Shown one piece after another: positions 46,137-56,059 of a DNA stretch of 64,000 bases (the first letter of the stretch is position 1; each line of letters begins with the position of its first letter). The stretch is from Sporosarcina sp. NCCP-2716. Lineage in GTDB: Bacteria > Bacillota > Bacilli > Bacillales_A > Planococcaceae. The position numbers and the translations under genes were made by a program. The stretch covers positions 248,001-312,000 of the forward strand of contig NZ_BRCF01000003.1 in assembly GCF_023707985.1 (NCBI RefSeq), written 5' to 3'. Under the pieces are notes generated by a model that was given only the letters and a program-made list of their open reading frames with translations, was not told the DNA's origin and did not search any database.

Positions 46137-46910
46137 TCAGATAACTTTCGCTTCTTTGTTCAACAATCCGACCAGTTCGCTCACCTGGTCGGCGATGTCG
46201 CCTTCGAGGATACGGCCCGCCGCTTTTGCAGGCGGCATGAAGATGTCGACTGTTTCCGTCTTCGGCTCCACGTCGTCTTCGTCGAGATCCAAGTCGTCCA
46301 GCTCCAGCTCTTCAAGCGGCTTCTTCTTCGCTTTCATGATGCCCGGCAGTGACGGGTAGCGCGGCTCGTTCAAGCCCTGCTGCGCTGTGACGAGCAATGG
46401 AAGCGCGGTCTTGATCGTCTCCGAATCGCCTTCCACATCGCGAACGAGTGTCGCATCCGTGCCGTCCAGTTTCAGTTCAGTGATCGTCGTGACGCAGTTG
46501 ATGCCGAGAAGTTCTGCCACGCGCGGTCCGACCTGGCCGGATCCGCCGTCGATCGCGACGTTACCTGCGATGATCAGATCCGCGTCTTTGTCTTTCAAGT
46601 ATTCTGCGATGATCTTGGCTGCTGAGAACTCATCCATTTCATCGAGATCGTCTTCTGTGTTGATAAGCACGGCTTTGTCCGCTCCCATTGCGAGGGCTGT
46701 ACGAAGCTGCTTTTCTGCGTCTTCCCCGCCGAGGGAAAGGACTGTCACTTCCCCGCCGTGTTCGTCACGCACTTGAATCGCTTCTTCGACTGCATATTCG
46801 TCATATGGGTTGATGATGAATTCTGCGCCGTCCTCCTGGATAGCCCCGTTCTTAACAACGATTTTCTCCTCTGTGTCAAACGTACGTTTTACCAAAGCAT
46901 AGATATTCAT
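46137..46910 (-). CDS. etfB: Electron transfer flavoprotein beta subunit
   Basis: 257 residues; the AMP-binding partner of EtfA. Seen: NPYDEYAVEEAIQVRDEHGGEVTVLSLG, LRTALAMGADKAVLI, AGNVAIDGGSGQVGPRVAELLG, and the recognition loop near RYPSLPGIMKAKKKPLEE. 37 bases upstream of etfA in the same operon. Confidence 0.96.
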   Translation of the reverse strand: MNIYALVKRTFDTEEKIVVKNGAIQEDGAEFIINPYDEYAVEEAIQVRDEHGGEVTVLSLGGEDAEKQLRTALAMGADKAVLINTEDDLDEMDEFSAAKIIAEYLKDKDADLIIAGNVAIDGGSGQVGPRVAELLGINCVTTITELKLDGTDATLVRDVEGDSETIKTALPLLVTAQQGLNEPRYPSLPGIMKAKKKPLEELELDDLDLDEDDVEPKTETVDIFMPPAKAAGRILEGDIADQVSELVGLLNKEAKVI

Positions 46911-46931
46911 GCTGCTGACCTCCTCAACGTA

Positions 46932-47705
46932 TTATCGTCCAATGAATTTCGGTTTGCGTTTTTCAATGAAAGCCTGGATGCCTTCTTTGGCGTCTTCGGA
47001 TACGAAGACTTCGCCGAAGGATTCCGCTTCCGCACCGACGCCTTTGTAGTAGGCATCGTGTTTTGTGTACTGCAGCATCCGCAGTGCCGCCGCAACAGCG
47101 ATCGGGCTCTTTTCCGCGATCTTGCTTGCGATGGAAAGCGTCTCAGCCAGCAGGTCCTCATCCGCAAACGCACGGTTCGCGAGGCCCCATTCGACGGCTT
47201 CCCGGCCGGTGATCGGCTCGCTCGTCAGCAGCATTTCAGCCGCTTTCGCCTTGCCGACATAGCCGGGCAGCCGCTGCGTCCCTGCGAATCCAGGAATGAG
47301 TCCGAGCTGCAGTTCCGGCAGGCCGAGTTTCGCTGATTCCGTGACGAAGCGCATGTGGCATGCCATCGCGAGCTCCAGTCCGCCGCCGAGTGCGGCTCCG
47401 TGGATCGCTGCGATGACCGGCTTAGGATACGTCTCCAATTTTTCGAAGATCGCCTGGCCGTCGCTGGAAAGTTTCGAGAATTCCTCACCTGACGAGACAG
47501 TCGTGAATTCCTTGATGTCCGCTCCGGCAGAGAAGAACTTCCCTTCGCCGTGCAGGACGATCGCACGGACGTCACTGTTGTCCTTGAGCTGATCGAGAAG
47601 TTCACCGACTTCGAGGATCAGCGCGCGGGCCAGGGCATTGGCGGGCGGCCGGTTGATCGAGACCGCTGCGACGCCCTGGTCAATCGTTACTGTTAGAAAC
47701 TCCAT
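46932..47705 (-). CDS. fadB: Enoyl-CoA hydratase
   Basis: 257-residue crotonase: oxyanion-hole segments AGADIKEF and [20 protein letters not shown], and [19 protein letters not shown] with the catalytic glutamates. Hydrates trans-2-enoyl-CoA in beta-oxidation. Lies between fadR and etfB, as in B. subtilis ysiB/fadB. Confidence 0.93.
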   Translation of the reverse strand: MEFLTVTIDQGVAAVSINRPPANALARALILEVGELLDQLKDNSDVRAIVLHGEGKFFSAGADIKEFTTVSSGEEFSKLSSDGQAIFEKLETYPKPVIAAIHGAALGGGLELAMACHMRFVTESAKLGLPELQLGLIPGFAGTQRLPGYVGKAKAAEMLLTSEPITGREAVEWGLANRAFADEDLLAETLSIASKIAEKSPIAVAAALRMLQYTKHDAYYKGVGAEAESFGEVFVSEDAKEGIQAFIEKRKPKFIGR

Positions 47706-47849
47706 GTCATCCCATCCTTTTTCAGTACGCGTTACCAGTCTGTTAAATTATAAATGGAAGCGCCTTCAATGATAGCATATCCGTTTCTCAAAAATAAAGA
47801 TTTACTGCTTTGTTATGAAAATTCTAATCTGGCAGCTCACTGGCCGCTG

Positions 47850-48434
47850 TCAGCCTTTCATGCCTGACAGCAGCAGTTTGTGCACTTTCGGCGCCAGTTC
47901 AAGCAGACCGTATTTCTGATCATTCATGACCCATGAGGTGCATGTTTCGTCGATCGTACCGAAAACCATCTGCCGTGCGAGCCGGGTGTCGAGGTCCTGT
48001 GAAAACTCCCCTGACTGGACCCCTTCCTTCAGCAGCGAATCGAGCAGCGCCAAGTACTCTTTCAGCACTTCATTGATGCGGAAGCGCAGTTCCTTGCTCG
48101 ACTGCCGGAGTTCCAGCTGTGTGACGATGGCCAGATTGCGGTCTTCGTGCAGCACGCTGAAATGGTTCTGGATCATCTTGAACAGCTTGTCGGAAGCGGA
48201 ACAGTCCGTTTCCAGAATTTCTTTCACGTAGTCGGCGAACACCGCCATCTTCTCCCGGAAAACGGATACGAGGATGTCTTCCTTGTTCTTGAAGTACAGA
48301 TAGATCGTGCCGTCTGCAACGCCCGCTTCTTTGGCGATCTTCGATACTTGCGCCTGATGGTAGCCGTTCTGTGCGATCACCGCCACGGCGGCATCGACGA
48401 TCTTTTTATATTTCGGTTTCTCACGCTTCAGCAT
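47850..48434 (-). CDS. fadR: TetR-family fatty-acid degradation regulator FadR
   Basis: 194 residues; HTH IVDAAVAVIAQNGYHQAQVSKIAKEAGVADGTIYLYFKNKEDIL. The ligand domain fits long-chain acyl-CoA sensing, as in B. subtilis YsiA. An operator of the right form lies 37 bp upstream (48471-48488), which suggests autoregulation. Position between lcfA and fadB supports the assignment. Confidence 0.92.
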   Translation of the reverse strand: MLKREKPKYKKIVDAAVAVIAQNGYHQAQVSKIAKEAGVADGTIYLYFKNKEDILVSVFREKMAVFADYVKEILETDCSASDKLFKMIQNHFSVLHEDRNLAIVTQLELRQSSKELRFRINEVLKEYLALLDSLLKEGVQSGEFSQDLDTRLARQMVFGTIDETCTSWVMNDQKYGLLELAPKVHKLLLSGMKG

Positions 48435-48470
48435 CTCTCACCACCATCCCTAAAAATGAAAAAGAAAATA

Positions 48471-48488
48471 TGAATGATGGTTCATTCA
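48471..48488. promoter_or_regulatory. FadR operator before fadR
   Basis: TGAATGA-TGGT-TCATTCA, two perfect seven-base arms, matches the known FadR box. It lies in the lcfA-fadR gap, so it would control an internal promoter of the cluster. Confidence 0.8.
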
Positions 48489-48535
48489 TATTTTCATAGT
48501 ACGCGCTATTCAGTTTTCCGTCAAGTATTATTCCG

Positions 48536-50230
48536 TCAAGACGTCAGTTTCTGTTCGAGTTTACTTTTTTCTTCGTCGACGAGCGCCCTTCTCAGAATCT
48601 TGCCGACCGCCGTTTTCGGCAGTTCGTCACGGAAGTCATAGATACGCGGGACTTTGAACGAAGCGAGGTGTTTCCGGCAGAAGGCATCGAGCTCCTCTTC
48701 CGTCACAGACTTCCCTTCCTTCAGGACGACATACGCTTTGACGGTCTCCCCGCGGTACGGATCCGGCACGCCGGCGACCACGCATTCCTGGATGGCGTCA
48801 TGTTCATAGAGCACTTCCTCGATTTCGCGGGGTGAAATATTGAAACCGCTCGCGATGATCATATCTTTCTTCCGGTCGACGACGTAGAAGAATCCGTCTT
48901 CATCCATATACCCGAGATCTCCTGTCAGGAACCAGCCGTCCCGGAAACTTTCCTTCGTCTCTTCCGGACGGTTCCAGTAGCCTTTCATCACTTGCGGGCC
49001 TTTGATGGCGATTTCGCCGACTTCGCCGGGTTTCAGCCGTTCGGCGGAATCAGGCGGCAGTATCGCTACATCGGTGTCCGGCCACGGCACGCCGATCGAA
49101 CCGCGCTTACGCTGGCCTTCCCAGACGAAATTCGCGATGGCGACAGGGGACGTTTCGGTCAGTCCGTAACCTTCGACGAGTTTCCCGCCGGTCACCTGCT
49201 CGAACTTCTCCTGGATGTCGACCGGGAGTGCGGCCGATCCGCTGATGCATGCCTTGATGGAGGACAGGTCGTATTTCGCGAGATCCGGATGGTTCAGCAG
49301 ACCTATATAGATGGTCGGCGCCCCTGGGAACAGCGTCGGTTTCTGTTTGTCGATCTCCTTCAGTGCTGTCTTGAAATCGAACTTCGGAATGAGCACCATT
49401 TTGTTCGCAGCCATGACGGATACGATGAGGACGGTCGTCATGCCGTATACGTGGAAGAAAGGCAGGATGCCCATTGTCACTTCTTCCCCGTCTACATTTT
49501 TGTACAGCCATGCCCGGCACATTTCCGCGTTGGCGATCAAGTTCTTGTGCGTCAGCATGACCCCTTTCGGTGGTCCCGTCGTGCCGCCTGTGTACTGAAG
49601 GAGCGCGATGTCGCTCTCGAAATCGAAGTCGAGCGCGATCGGCTCTGCCGGTGTGGACTTCATGATCTCCGTGAACAGGTGATTTACGCCGCGGTGTTCG
49701 ACTTTGACCGCGATACCGTTCTCTTTCTTCTGGATGAACGGATAGACCAGGTTCTTCGGGAACGGCAAGTAGTCTTTGATGCCCGTGATGATGATGTTTT
49801 CCAGACCGGTCTCCTTCATGACGGACAGGACACGCGGGTACAGCATGTCGAGCGTGATGATCGCTTTTGCACCCGAGTCGCTCATCAGGTAAGCAATCTC
49901 CCTCTCCTTATACAGCGGGTTCGTTTGGACGACGATCGCGCCGGCATACAGGATGCCGTAATAGGCGATTGCGTTTTGCGGACAGTTCGGCAGCATGATC
50001 GCCACACGGTCGCCTTTTCCGATGCCGAGCTTGCGCAGATAGCCTGCAAATTTCAGTGCGGACGAGTAAAACTCTTCGAACGAAACATCTTTGCCGAGGA
50101 AATGCATAGCCGTCTTGCCCGGAAATTTCGCCGCGGACTGCGTGAGGTAGTCTTGCAGCGGTATCGGAGCGTATTCCACGGTTTCCGGAATTTCCGGCGG
50201 ATACTGAGCCAGCCAAGGTTTGTTCGTCAT
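48536..50230 (-). CDS. lcfA: Long-chain acyl-CoA synthetase
   Basis: 564-residue adenylate-forming enzyme: P-loop YTGGTTGPPKGVMLTH, GYGLTETSP, DRKKDMIIASGFNISPREIEEVLY and the carboxy catalytic lysine region PKTAVGKILRR. Activates free fatty acids with ATP and CoA at the start of beta-oxidation. AAAGGAGG precedes ATG 50230. First gene of the lcfA-fadR-fadB-etfB-etfA cluster. No FadR-like box was found in its own leader. Confidence 0.95.
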   Translation of the reverse strand: MTNKPWLAQYPPEIPETVEYAPIPLQDYLTQSAAKFPGKTAMHFLGKDVSFEEFYSSALKFAGYLRKLGIGKGDRVAIMLPNCPQNAIAYYGILYAGAIVVQTNPLYKEREIAYLMSDSGAKAIITLDMLYPRVLSVMKETGLENIIITGIKDYLPFPKNLVYPFIQKKENGIAVKVEHRGVNHLFTEIMKSTPAEPIALDFDFESDIALLQYTGGTTGPPKGVMLTHKNLIANAEMCRAWLYKNVDGEEVTMGILPFFHVYGMTTVLIVSVMAANKMVLIPKFDFKTALKEIDKQKPTLFPGAPTIYIGLLNHPDLAKYDLSSIKACISGSAALPVDIQEKFEQVTGGKLVEGYGLTETSPVAIANFVWEGQRKRGSIGVPWPDTDVAILPPDSAERLKPGEVGEIAIKGPQVMKGYWNRPEETKESFRDGWFLTGDLGYMDEDGFFYVVDRKKDMIIASGFNISPREIEEVLYEHDAIQECVVAGVPDPYRGETVKAYVVLKEGKSVTEEELDAFCRKHLASFKVPRIYDFRDELPKTAVGKILRRALVDEEKSKLEQKLTS

Positions 50231-50323
50231 TAGTAAAGCCTCCTTTTAGCCAGTATATTCAGAGAATAGTGTTTCTTTCCTAAGTATAGCGGACTATGAG
50301 AGCGTTTACAATGCACTGGAACA

Positions 50324-50364
50324 AAGAAAAGCAGACGCCGCGACATGCAGGTCACGGTGTCTGC
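50324..50364 (-). terminator. Terminator overlapping the end of a micro-ORF
   Basis: Read on the minus strand, GCAGACaCCGtGAC pairs with GTCgCGGcGTCTGC and is followed by TTTTCTTT. The stem includes the last codons and stop of the 28-residue ORF. Confidence 0.75.
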
Positions 50365-50438
50365 CCGATCATCCAGATGATGCCGATGGCGATGAAGACA
50401 ACACATAAGATGAGAAGAATCTTCGATAGCTTTTCCAT
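50352..50438 (-). CDS. 28-residue single-span membrane peptide
   Basis: MEKLSKILLILCVVFIAIGI... ends IWMIGQTP: a charged start, one membrane helix, no further domain. It resembles the first part of small DUF2905-type proteins. AGGAGA lies eleven bases before the ATG, and the ORF follows the DUF350 gene by 31 bases. Its end is written inside the terminator stem, which suggests either a real compact gene or a truncated relic. Confidence 0.5.
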   Translation of the reverse strand: MEKLSKILLILCVVFIAIGIIWMIGQTP

Positions 50439-50469
50439 TTGGAATATCGTCTCCTGAACAGAATTGTTG

Positions 50470-50883
50470 TTACGAAATGCTTGCGCCGATGACGAACGAC
50501 AGACCGACCGAGATGACCATCGAGATGAAACCGACAGAGCGGTTGTCCTTTTCGATTTCATCATCAACATGGAACATCGGCGTCAAAAACTCGAATAATA
50601 CGTAAGCGAAGATGAGCAGCGTAAAGCCATAGAGTCCCCAGCCGATCATCTGCGGCAGCGTGTTGTGGGCTTCGATGGAATACCTGAAAATGTTCGCAAC
50701 CCCGAATATCTTCCCTCCGGTCGCGAACGCCACAGCCAGATTCCCTTTTTTGATCTCTTGCCAGTTGCGGTATTTCGTCACAATTTCGAAGATGACCATC
50801 GCGACGACGAGACAGAGGACGACCGTGCTGAAATAGCCGGCTGTCTCGACGAGCGGATTGCTCCAGAATCCGTTGTTTGTCAT
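50470..50883 (-). CDS. yshE: DUF350 family membrane protein (YshE-like)
   Basis: 137 residues, four membrane spans in two DUF350 repeats (VETAGYFSTVVLCLVVAMVIFEIVTKYRNWQEIKKGNLAVAFATGGKIFG; then GFISMVISVGLSFVIGASIS). Function unknown. It sits between mutS2 and lcfA, as yshE does in B. subtilis. Confidence 0.88.
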   Translation of the reverse strand: MTNNGFWSNPLVETAGYFSTVVLCLVVAMVIFEIVTKYRNWQEIKKGNLAVAFATGGKIFGVANIFRYSIEAHNTLPQMIGWGLYGFTLLIFAYVLFEFLTPMFHVDDEIEKDNRSVGFISMVISVGLSFVIGASIS

Positions 50884-50959
50884 GTATGTGCTTACCCCTT
50901 TACGGTTATGTCCTCTCGTCTACGTATGGGGTGCCGAAAGGTTTCACTTCCGGCGGAAA

Positions 50960-53317
50960 TTATTTCAGTTCGACGACTGTCACACCATGGCCGCCTTCGC
51001 CCGCATCCCCGAACCGGTAGTTCTTCACCCGGGAATGCTTCTTCAGCATCTGCTGGATGCCCTGACGCAGCGCGCCGGTCCCTTTGCCGTGGATGATGGA
51101 CACTTGGTGGTAGTTCGACAGCAGCGCATCGTCCAGATATTTCTCGGTTCTGCGGATGGCGTCTTCGTACCGCTCCCCTCGCAGATCGAGTTCCAGTTTC
51201 ACCTGTTCACTGCGTCCCCGGACGGCGGCGGATGCTTTCGTCTGCTTCTCTTTTTCAGGCTTGACGTATTCAAGGCCGGATTCGTCCAGTTTCATCTTCA
51301 AGATACCGATTTGCACGATCCACTCATGATCTGACACTCTTTCCATAAGCGTTCCTTTTTGACCGTAGCTGAGCACTTTCACTTCATCACCGGCAGCGAG
51401 CGGACGCGGTGCTGCCTTCGCCTGCGGTGCTTTCTTCTTCGTCTCAGCCGGCGCTGCCCCTTCGAGCCGTTTGCGGGCTTCGATGAGTTCGTGCTCTTTC
51501 ACATTGGCGCCTGCCGTCATGCGGAGTGCGCGCAAGTCCGCGATGATGTCGTCCGATTCGCGGCGCGCATCGTCAACGATCTTTTTCGCTTTCTCCTTCG
51601 CTTTTTCCGTCAGCCGCGTTTTCAGCTCTTCGTGTTCCGCAAGCTTTTCGGCGAGTTCCCGTTTCAGCGTCTCCGTCTCTTCCAGCAGACGGTGTGTCTC
51701 TTCGGCGTCTTTCTCCGCCTGGACACGGCTCGATTCCAATGATGCGATCATCGAGTCGACTTCCCCGCGGTCAGTGCCGGTGAACGTCTTCGCCCGTTTG
51801 ATCAGGTGTTCCCCGAGGCCGAGACGTTTCGAGATTTCGAACGCGTTACTGCGGCCCGGCACACCGATCAGCAGCCGGTACGTCGGACTCAGTGTATCGA
51901 CGTCGAATTCGACACTCGCATTCGCGACGCCTTTCCGGTTGTAGCTGTACGCTTTCAGTTCCGGATAATGCGTTGTCGCCATGACGCGCGCTCCGGTGCC
52001 GTGGACTTCATCCAGAATGGAGATGGCGAGCGCCGCCCCTTCCTGCGGGTCGGTGCCGGAGCCGAGTTCGTCGAAGATGATGAGTGAATCATGATCGAAC
52101 TTCTTCAGAATATCGACGATGTTGACCATATGGGATGAAAACGTACTGAGACTCTGCTCGATCGACTGTTCGTCACCGATATCGGCGAAGACGGAACCGA
52201 ACACAGCGATTTCCGAGCCGTCGAGCACAGGGATCGGCAGTCCGGCCTGCGCCATGAGGACACAGAGACCGACCGTTTTCAGCGTGACCGTCTTTCCGCC
52301 GGTGTTCGGCCCGGTGATGACGATTGTCGTGATCTCATGACCGAATTCGATCGTGTTGGCGACCGCTTCGTCAATCGGCAGCAGCGGATGACGGGCTTTC
52401 GTCAGTTTCAAATAGCCTTCGTTGTTGACGCGCGGCTTCGTGCAGCGGTTCGCCTGTCCGTATTTCGCTTTCGCGAGGATGACATCTATCGCGATGAGCT
52501 GGTCGACGAGCAGGAACAGCTCATGGGCGTGCACTTGGACGCTCGCGGACAGTTCACGAAGGATTTTATCGATCTCTTCCTTCTCTTTCGACTTCAGCGT
52601 ACGGATTTCGTTGTTCGCCTGCACGACGGCATCCGGTTCGATGAAAAGCGTCTGGCCGGAAGCGGAAGAATCATGGATGACGCCGCCGTAATGGCTGCGG
52701 TATTCCGATTTGACCGGGATAACGAAACGGTCGTTCCGGATCGTAATGATACTGTCCGACAGCATGGTTGCTGCGTTCTTGCCGCGCGTGATACTTTCGA
52801 GCTTTTCGCGCACGCGGCCTTCCTGGATACGGAGACTCTGACGCACCGAGCGCAGCGCACTCGACGCACTGTCGAGCACACGGCCGTTTTCATCGATAGC
52901 GCTGTTGATCTCATGCTCAAGGCCAGTGATGATCGGCATGGCGTCTTTGATGGCCGCGAAATGCGTGAGCTCCAGTTCTTCTTCCTGCAGCACGCCTTCG
53001 ATGAACTGCCGGAAGATCCGGCTCGCGCGGATCGTGGAGGACGTCTCCATCAGTTCCTGAGCGCTCAGCACACCGCCGATCTGCGCACGGCGGGCATGCG
53101 GACGGATATCCGTGATGCCGCCCATCGGGACGTTGCCGCGCACGCGCAGGATCGCGAGACCTTCGTCTGTCTCGTCCAGCAGCCGTTCGACGGTGCTGAA
53201 ATCGATGCTTGGCGTCAGTTTCTCGAGTGCGGCGCGTCCTGCAGGAAACGTGCTGTATTGGGCAGTCTGGGCGAGCACTTTGTCAAATTCGAGTGTGCGT
53301 AATACACGTGAATCCAT
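50960..53317 (-). CDS. mutS2: MutS2 ATPase/endonuclease
   Basis: 785 residues from ATG 53317 (GAAGGGATC region upstream; open to 53338). MutS-like core and clamp, ATPase with Walker A GPNTGGKT and IFDELGSGTDPQEGAALA, a long coiled coil (about 510-610), a KOW-like segment (AAGDEVKVLSYGQKGTLM) and a carboxy Smr nuclease domain (LDLRGERYEDA, IHGKGTGALR). Acts on branched DNA or collided ribosomes rather than in classical mismatch repair. Confidence 0.95.
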   Translation of the reverse strand: MDSRVLRTLEFDKVLAQTAQYSTFPAGRAALEKLTPSIDFSTVERLLDETDEGLAILRVRGNVPMGGITDIRPHARRAQIGGVLSAQELMETSSTIRASRIFRQFIEGVLQEEELELTHFAAIKDAMPIITGLEHEINSAIDENGRVLDSASSALRSVRQSLRIQEGRVREKLESITRGKNAATMLSDSIITIRNDRFVIPVKSEYRSHYGGVIHDSSASGQTLFIEPDAVVQANNEIRTLKSKEKEEIDKILRELSASVQVHAHELFLLVDQLIAIDVILAKAKYGQANRCTKPRVNNEGYLKLTKARHPLLPIDEAVANTIEFGHEITTIVITGPNTGGKTVTLKTVGLCVLMAQAGLPIPVLDGSEIAVFGSVFADIGDEQSIEQSLSTFSSHMVNIVDILKKFDHDSLIIFDELGSGTDPQEGAALAISILDEVHGTGARVMATTHYPELKAYSYNRKGVANASVEFDVDTLSPTYRLLIGVPGRSNAFEISKRLGLGEHLIKRAKTFTGTDRGEVDSMIASLESSRVQAEKDAEETHRLLEETETLKRELAEKLAEHEELKTRLTEKAKEKAKKIVDDARRESDDIIADLRALRMTAGANVKEHELIEARKRLEGAAPAETKKKAPQAKAAPRPLAAGDEVKVLSYGQKGTLMERVSDHEWIVQIGILKMKLDESGLEYVKPEKEKQTKASAAVRGRSEQVKLELDLRGERYEDAIRRTEKYLDDALLSNYHQVSIIHGKGTGALRQGIQQMLKKHSRVKNYRFGDAGEGGHGVTVVELK

Positions 53318-53334
53318 CAATGGATCCCTTCCTT

Positions 53335-55041
53335 TCACTTATCGACGATTTCCCGTTTGAACCGCTCCAGCGGCCATGTGTTCACGACGGTGTCTTTTTT
53401 CAGCCATGCTTTCTGGGCATAGGCGACGCCGATATTCATGAGGTCGAGCTGGCCGGTTGCGTGGGCGTCTGTATTAATGGCAATCGGAACGCCCTTTGAC
53501 TGGGCCAGTTCCAAGTAGTCTTTGTTCAGATCGAGCCGGTGCGGACTCGCATTCAGTTCGAGGATCTTTCCGTACTCGGCCGCCCATTCGATGAGCTGCG
53601 GCACGTCCGGCTCGTAGCCCGGACGCTTGCCGATGAGCCGTCCGGTCGGGTGGGCGATCATGTCGACGTGCGGGTTTTTCATGGCCGCGTGAAGCCGTTC
53701 CATGATCTTCTCCTGCGGCTGGCTGAAGCTCGAGTGGATCGAAGCGATGACGAAGTCGAGCTGTGAGAGGACTTCATCGTCGAAATCGAGCGTCCCGTCA
53801 GGCAGGATGTCCATTTCCGTCCCGCTGAAGATTTCGATGTCCGGGTATTCTTCGTTGACTTCCCGGATTTCCTTCAGCTGATCGAGCAGCCGTTCCGGCG
53901 TCAGGCCGTTCGCCACTTTCAAGTAGTGAGAGTGGTCCGTGATCACCATATGTGTATAGCCTTTCGCCCGGCAGGCGTCCGCCATCTCGCGTATTGAATA
54001 GCCGCCGTCCGACGCTGTCGTATGCATATGGAAATCCCCGCGGATATCGCCGAGCGACACCAGACCGCTAAGTTCATCCGCACGTTCGATCTCCCGGCCG
54101 TCCTGGCGCATGTTCGGAGGGATGAACGGCAGGCCGAAATGCGCGAAGAAATCGTCTTCCGACGCGAACGTCACGACGGTGCCGTCCGCCTGCTCGACGC
54201 CGTATTCACTGATCTTCTCGCCGCGCGACTTGGCGAGCTGCCGCATCGCGACGTTATGCTCCTTGGATCCCGTGAAATGATGTAGTGCGCTCGCATACTG
54301 CGCATCCGTTACGAAGCGGAAATCGGCATCGATCACTTCTTCCAGTTCAAGTGTCACGGACAGTTTGGCATCCCCTGCCGCGATCGTCTCCCGGACAGGC
54401 AGTTTCGCAAGCAGCTTTTCCCGGACAGCATGCGGCGTATCCGTCACGATGATGAAATCCATGTCGCTGCTCTGTTCCGCGGTCCGCCGGTAACTGCCGG
54501 CGACGGAGTATTTGCTGATTTCTTCGATCTCGTCCAACACAGGCTCGACAGCTGCAACGAGTCCAGCCATCTGCCAGAGCGGGAATGATGTCTTCCGTTC
54601 GGACAGCTGTTCGATTTCGTGCAGCAGCTTCTCTTCTGTCTTCTTGCCGAAGCCCGGCAGCGAGCTTACCTTGTTCGTCTCACACGCTTCCTTCAGCGAT
54701 TCTACGGAATCGATGCCGAGCGCTTTGTGCAGTTTCGCGATCCGCTTCCCGCCGAGCCCCGGGATGTCGAGCAGCGGGATCATCCCCGCCGGCACGGTCT
54801 CCTGCAGTTCATCCAGGAGGTCGGACCGCCCTTTTTCAAGAAGATCCTCGATGACAGCGCCTGTCCCCTTGCCGATCCCTTTCAGTGACAGGATGTCGTC
54901 CATCTCAGCTAAGCTGCGCGGATCCGTTTCCAGCACGCCTGCCGCTTTTCGGAAAGCACCGACTTTGAACGGATTCTCCCCGAGCAGTTCCATATAGAGT
55001 GCAATCTTTTCAAGTGTTTGGATGATGACTTTCTTGTTCAC
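53335..55041 (-). CDS. polX: DNA polymerase/3'-5' exonuclease PolX
   Basis: 568 residues. Amino half: Pol-beta-type 8-kDa HhH and palm domains (LKGIGKGTGAVIEDLL, IPGLGGKRIAKLHKALG, GSYRRTAEQSSDMDFIIV with catalytic Asp pair). Carboxy half: PHP exonuclease (DFHMHTTASDGGYSI, MVITDHSHYLKV, AIHSSFSQP, INTDAHATGQ). Fills short gaps in base excision repair. GTG 55041 follows AAGGGGG. Confidence 0.95.
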   Translation of the reverse strand: MNKKVIIQTLEKIALYMELLGENPFKVGAFRKAAGVLETDPRSLAEMDDILSLKGIGKGTGAVIEDLLEKGRSDLLDELQETVPAGMIPLLDIPGLGGKRIAKLHKALGIDSVESLKEACETNKVSSLPGFGKKTEEKLLHEIEQLSERKTSFPLWQMAGLVAAVEPVLDEIEEISKYSVAGSYRRTAEQSSDMDFIIVTDTPHAVREKLLAKLPVRETIAAGDAKLSVTLELEEVIDADFRFVTDAQYASALHHFTGSKEHNVAMRQLAKSRGEKISEYGVEQADGTVVTFASEDDFFAHFGLPFIPPNMRQDGREIERADELSGLVSLGDIRGDFHMHTTASDGGYSIREMADACRAKGYTHMVITDHSHYLKVANGLTPERLLDQLKEIREVNEEYPDIEIFSGTEMDILPDGTLDFDDEVLSQLDFVIASIHSSFSQPQEKIMERLHAAMKNPHVDMIAHPTGRLIGKRPGYEPDVPQLIEWAAEYGKILELNASPHRLDLNKDYLELAQSKGVPIAINTDAHATGQLDLMNIGVAYAQKAWLKKDTVVNTWPLERFKREIVDK

Positions 55042-55116
55042 GATAAGTCCCCCTTCAGCAGTCTGTTCCCTGACTGAACAAAAGCTCCCCGCCGCACGGG
55101 AGGGAAGCTGTTCGCC

Positions 55117-55656
55117 TTACTTCGTATAGACGTACCACCAGTTCTTCACGGCGCCGGACAGGAACGGCGTATGCTCGAACATCGTTTTCGACAGCAGCGA
55201 AGAACCGATCATCTTCTGGATGAAATCGACCGGCAGCAGCGCCAAGACGCTGACGAGCAGCAGGATGATGATGTAGAATTCCACAAACCCGAGTGCCGCA
55301 CCGAAAAACCGGGAGATGAACCCGAGGACCGGCAAGTATTTCAGGAAGTCGAACATCGACACGATCAGCTGCAGCAGGAATTTCACAGCAAAGAAGATAA
55401 GGATGAACGCGAGCAGCCGGTAGAACGTCTGATCGAGATCGAGAGCCCCGAATGCCCATGTCAGTTTCGACTCCGCCGTCACGCCCGGATACGGGATCCA
55501 GAGGACGAACTTCTCCGCAAGCTGTTTGTAGTAGGCAAATGCGACAATAAACGAGATGATGAACCCGGTCATATGGAGGGCTTGTACGAGCAGTCCTCTC
55601 CGGAACCCGGTGACGAGTCCCCCGAGCAGTAAAAATAAGATCAGTATATCTAACAT
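55117..55656 (-). CDS. cvpA: CvpA-family membrane protein
   Basis: 179 residues with four spans and the CvpA opening LDILILFLLLGGLVTGFRRGLLVQALHMTGFIISFIVAF. Family members are needed for colicin V production or envelope integrity in other bacteria; the precise role is unknown. It lies 10 bases after zapA and before polX, as B. subtilis yshB. Confidence 0.88.
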   Translation of the reverse strand: MLDILILFLLLGGLVTGFRRGLLVQALHMTGFIISFIVAFAYYKQLAEKFVLWIPYPGVTAESKLTWAFGALDLDQTFYRLLAFILIFFAVKFLLQLIVSMFDFLKYLPVLGFISRFFGAALGFVEFYIIILLLVSVLALLPVDFIQKMIGSSLLSKTMFEHTPFLSGAVKNWWYVYTK

Positions 55657-55665
55657 GAGCAGCCG

Positions 55666-55932
55666 TCAACCCTTCAACTTTTTCAATTCTTGTTCCAGCA
55701 ATTCTTTTTCTGTTTGCAGTTTTAAATAGTCATGTACACTGTTGACAGCTGTCAGCACCGCCACTTTCGTCGTATCCAAGTAAGGATTACGCGCACGGAG
55801 TTCACGCATGCGGTTGTCGACCATTGTCGCGACCTGCCGTACGTGGGCAGACGAGTCCGTGCCGACGATCGTGTATGTCTGGCCGTAGATGTCAACCGTG
55901 ATACGCGTCTTTTCTACTTCTTCCACTGTCAT
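55666..55932 (-). CDS. zapA: Cell division protein ZapA
   Basis: 88 residues from ATG 55932, which has CAGGAGG close before it. TRITVDIYGQTYTIVGTDSSAHVRQVATMVDNRMREL and a carboxy coiled coil (TEKELLEQELKKLKG) are the ZapA pattern. Binds and bundles FtsZ at the division ring. Confidence 0.93.
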   Translation of the reverse strand: MTVEEVEKTRITVDIYGQTYTIVGTDSSAHVRQVATMVDNRMRELRARNPYLDTTKVAVLTAVNSVHDYLKLQTEKELLEQELKKLKG

Positions 55933-56059
55933 AACCTCCTGCCCAAAAACTATGAAGTCCATCATACCATGAAAGTGGAAGTATTGTGAACAAACGGCGC
56001 GCCGAAGCTCACTTTTTTGCTTGCGTTATGAGGCATGTTGCTGAAGAATGGAAGTCTGG

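Noticed and set aside
48992..50233. 413-codon plus-strand frame antisense to lcfA
   Set aside because: Shadow frame; the minus-strand gene has all acyl-CoA synthetase motifs.
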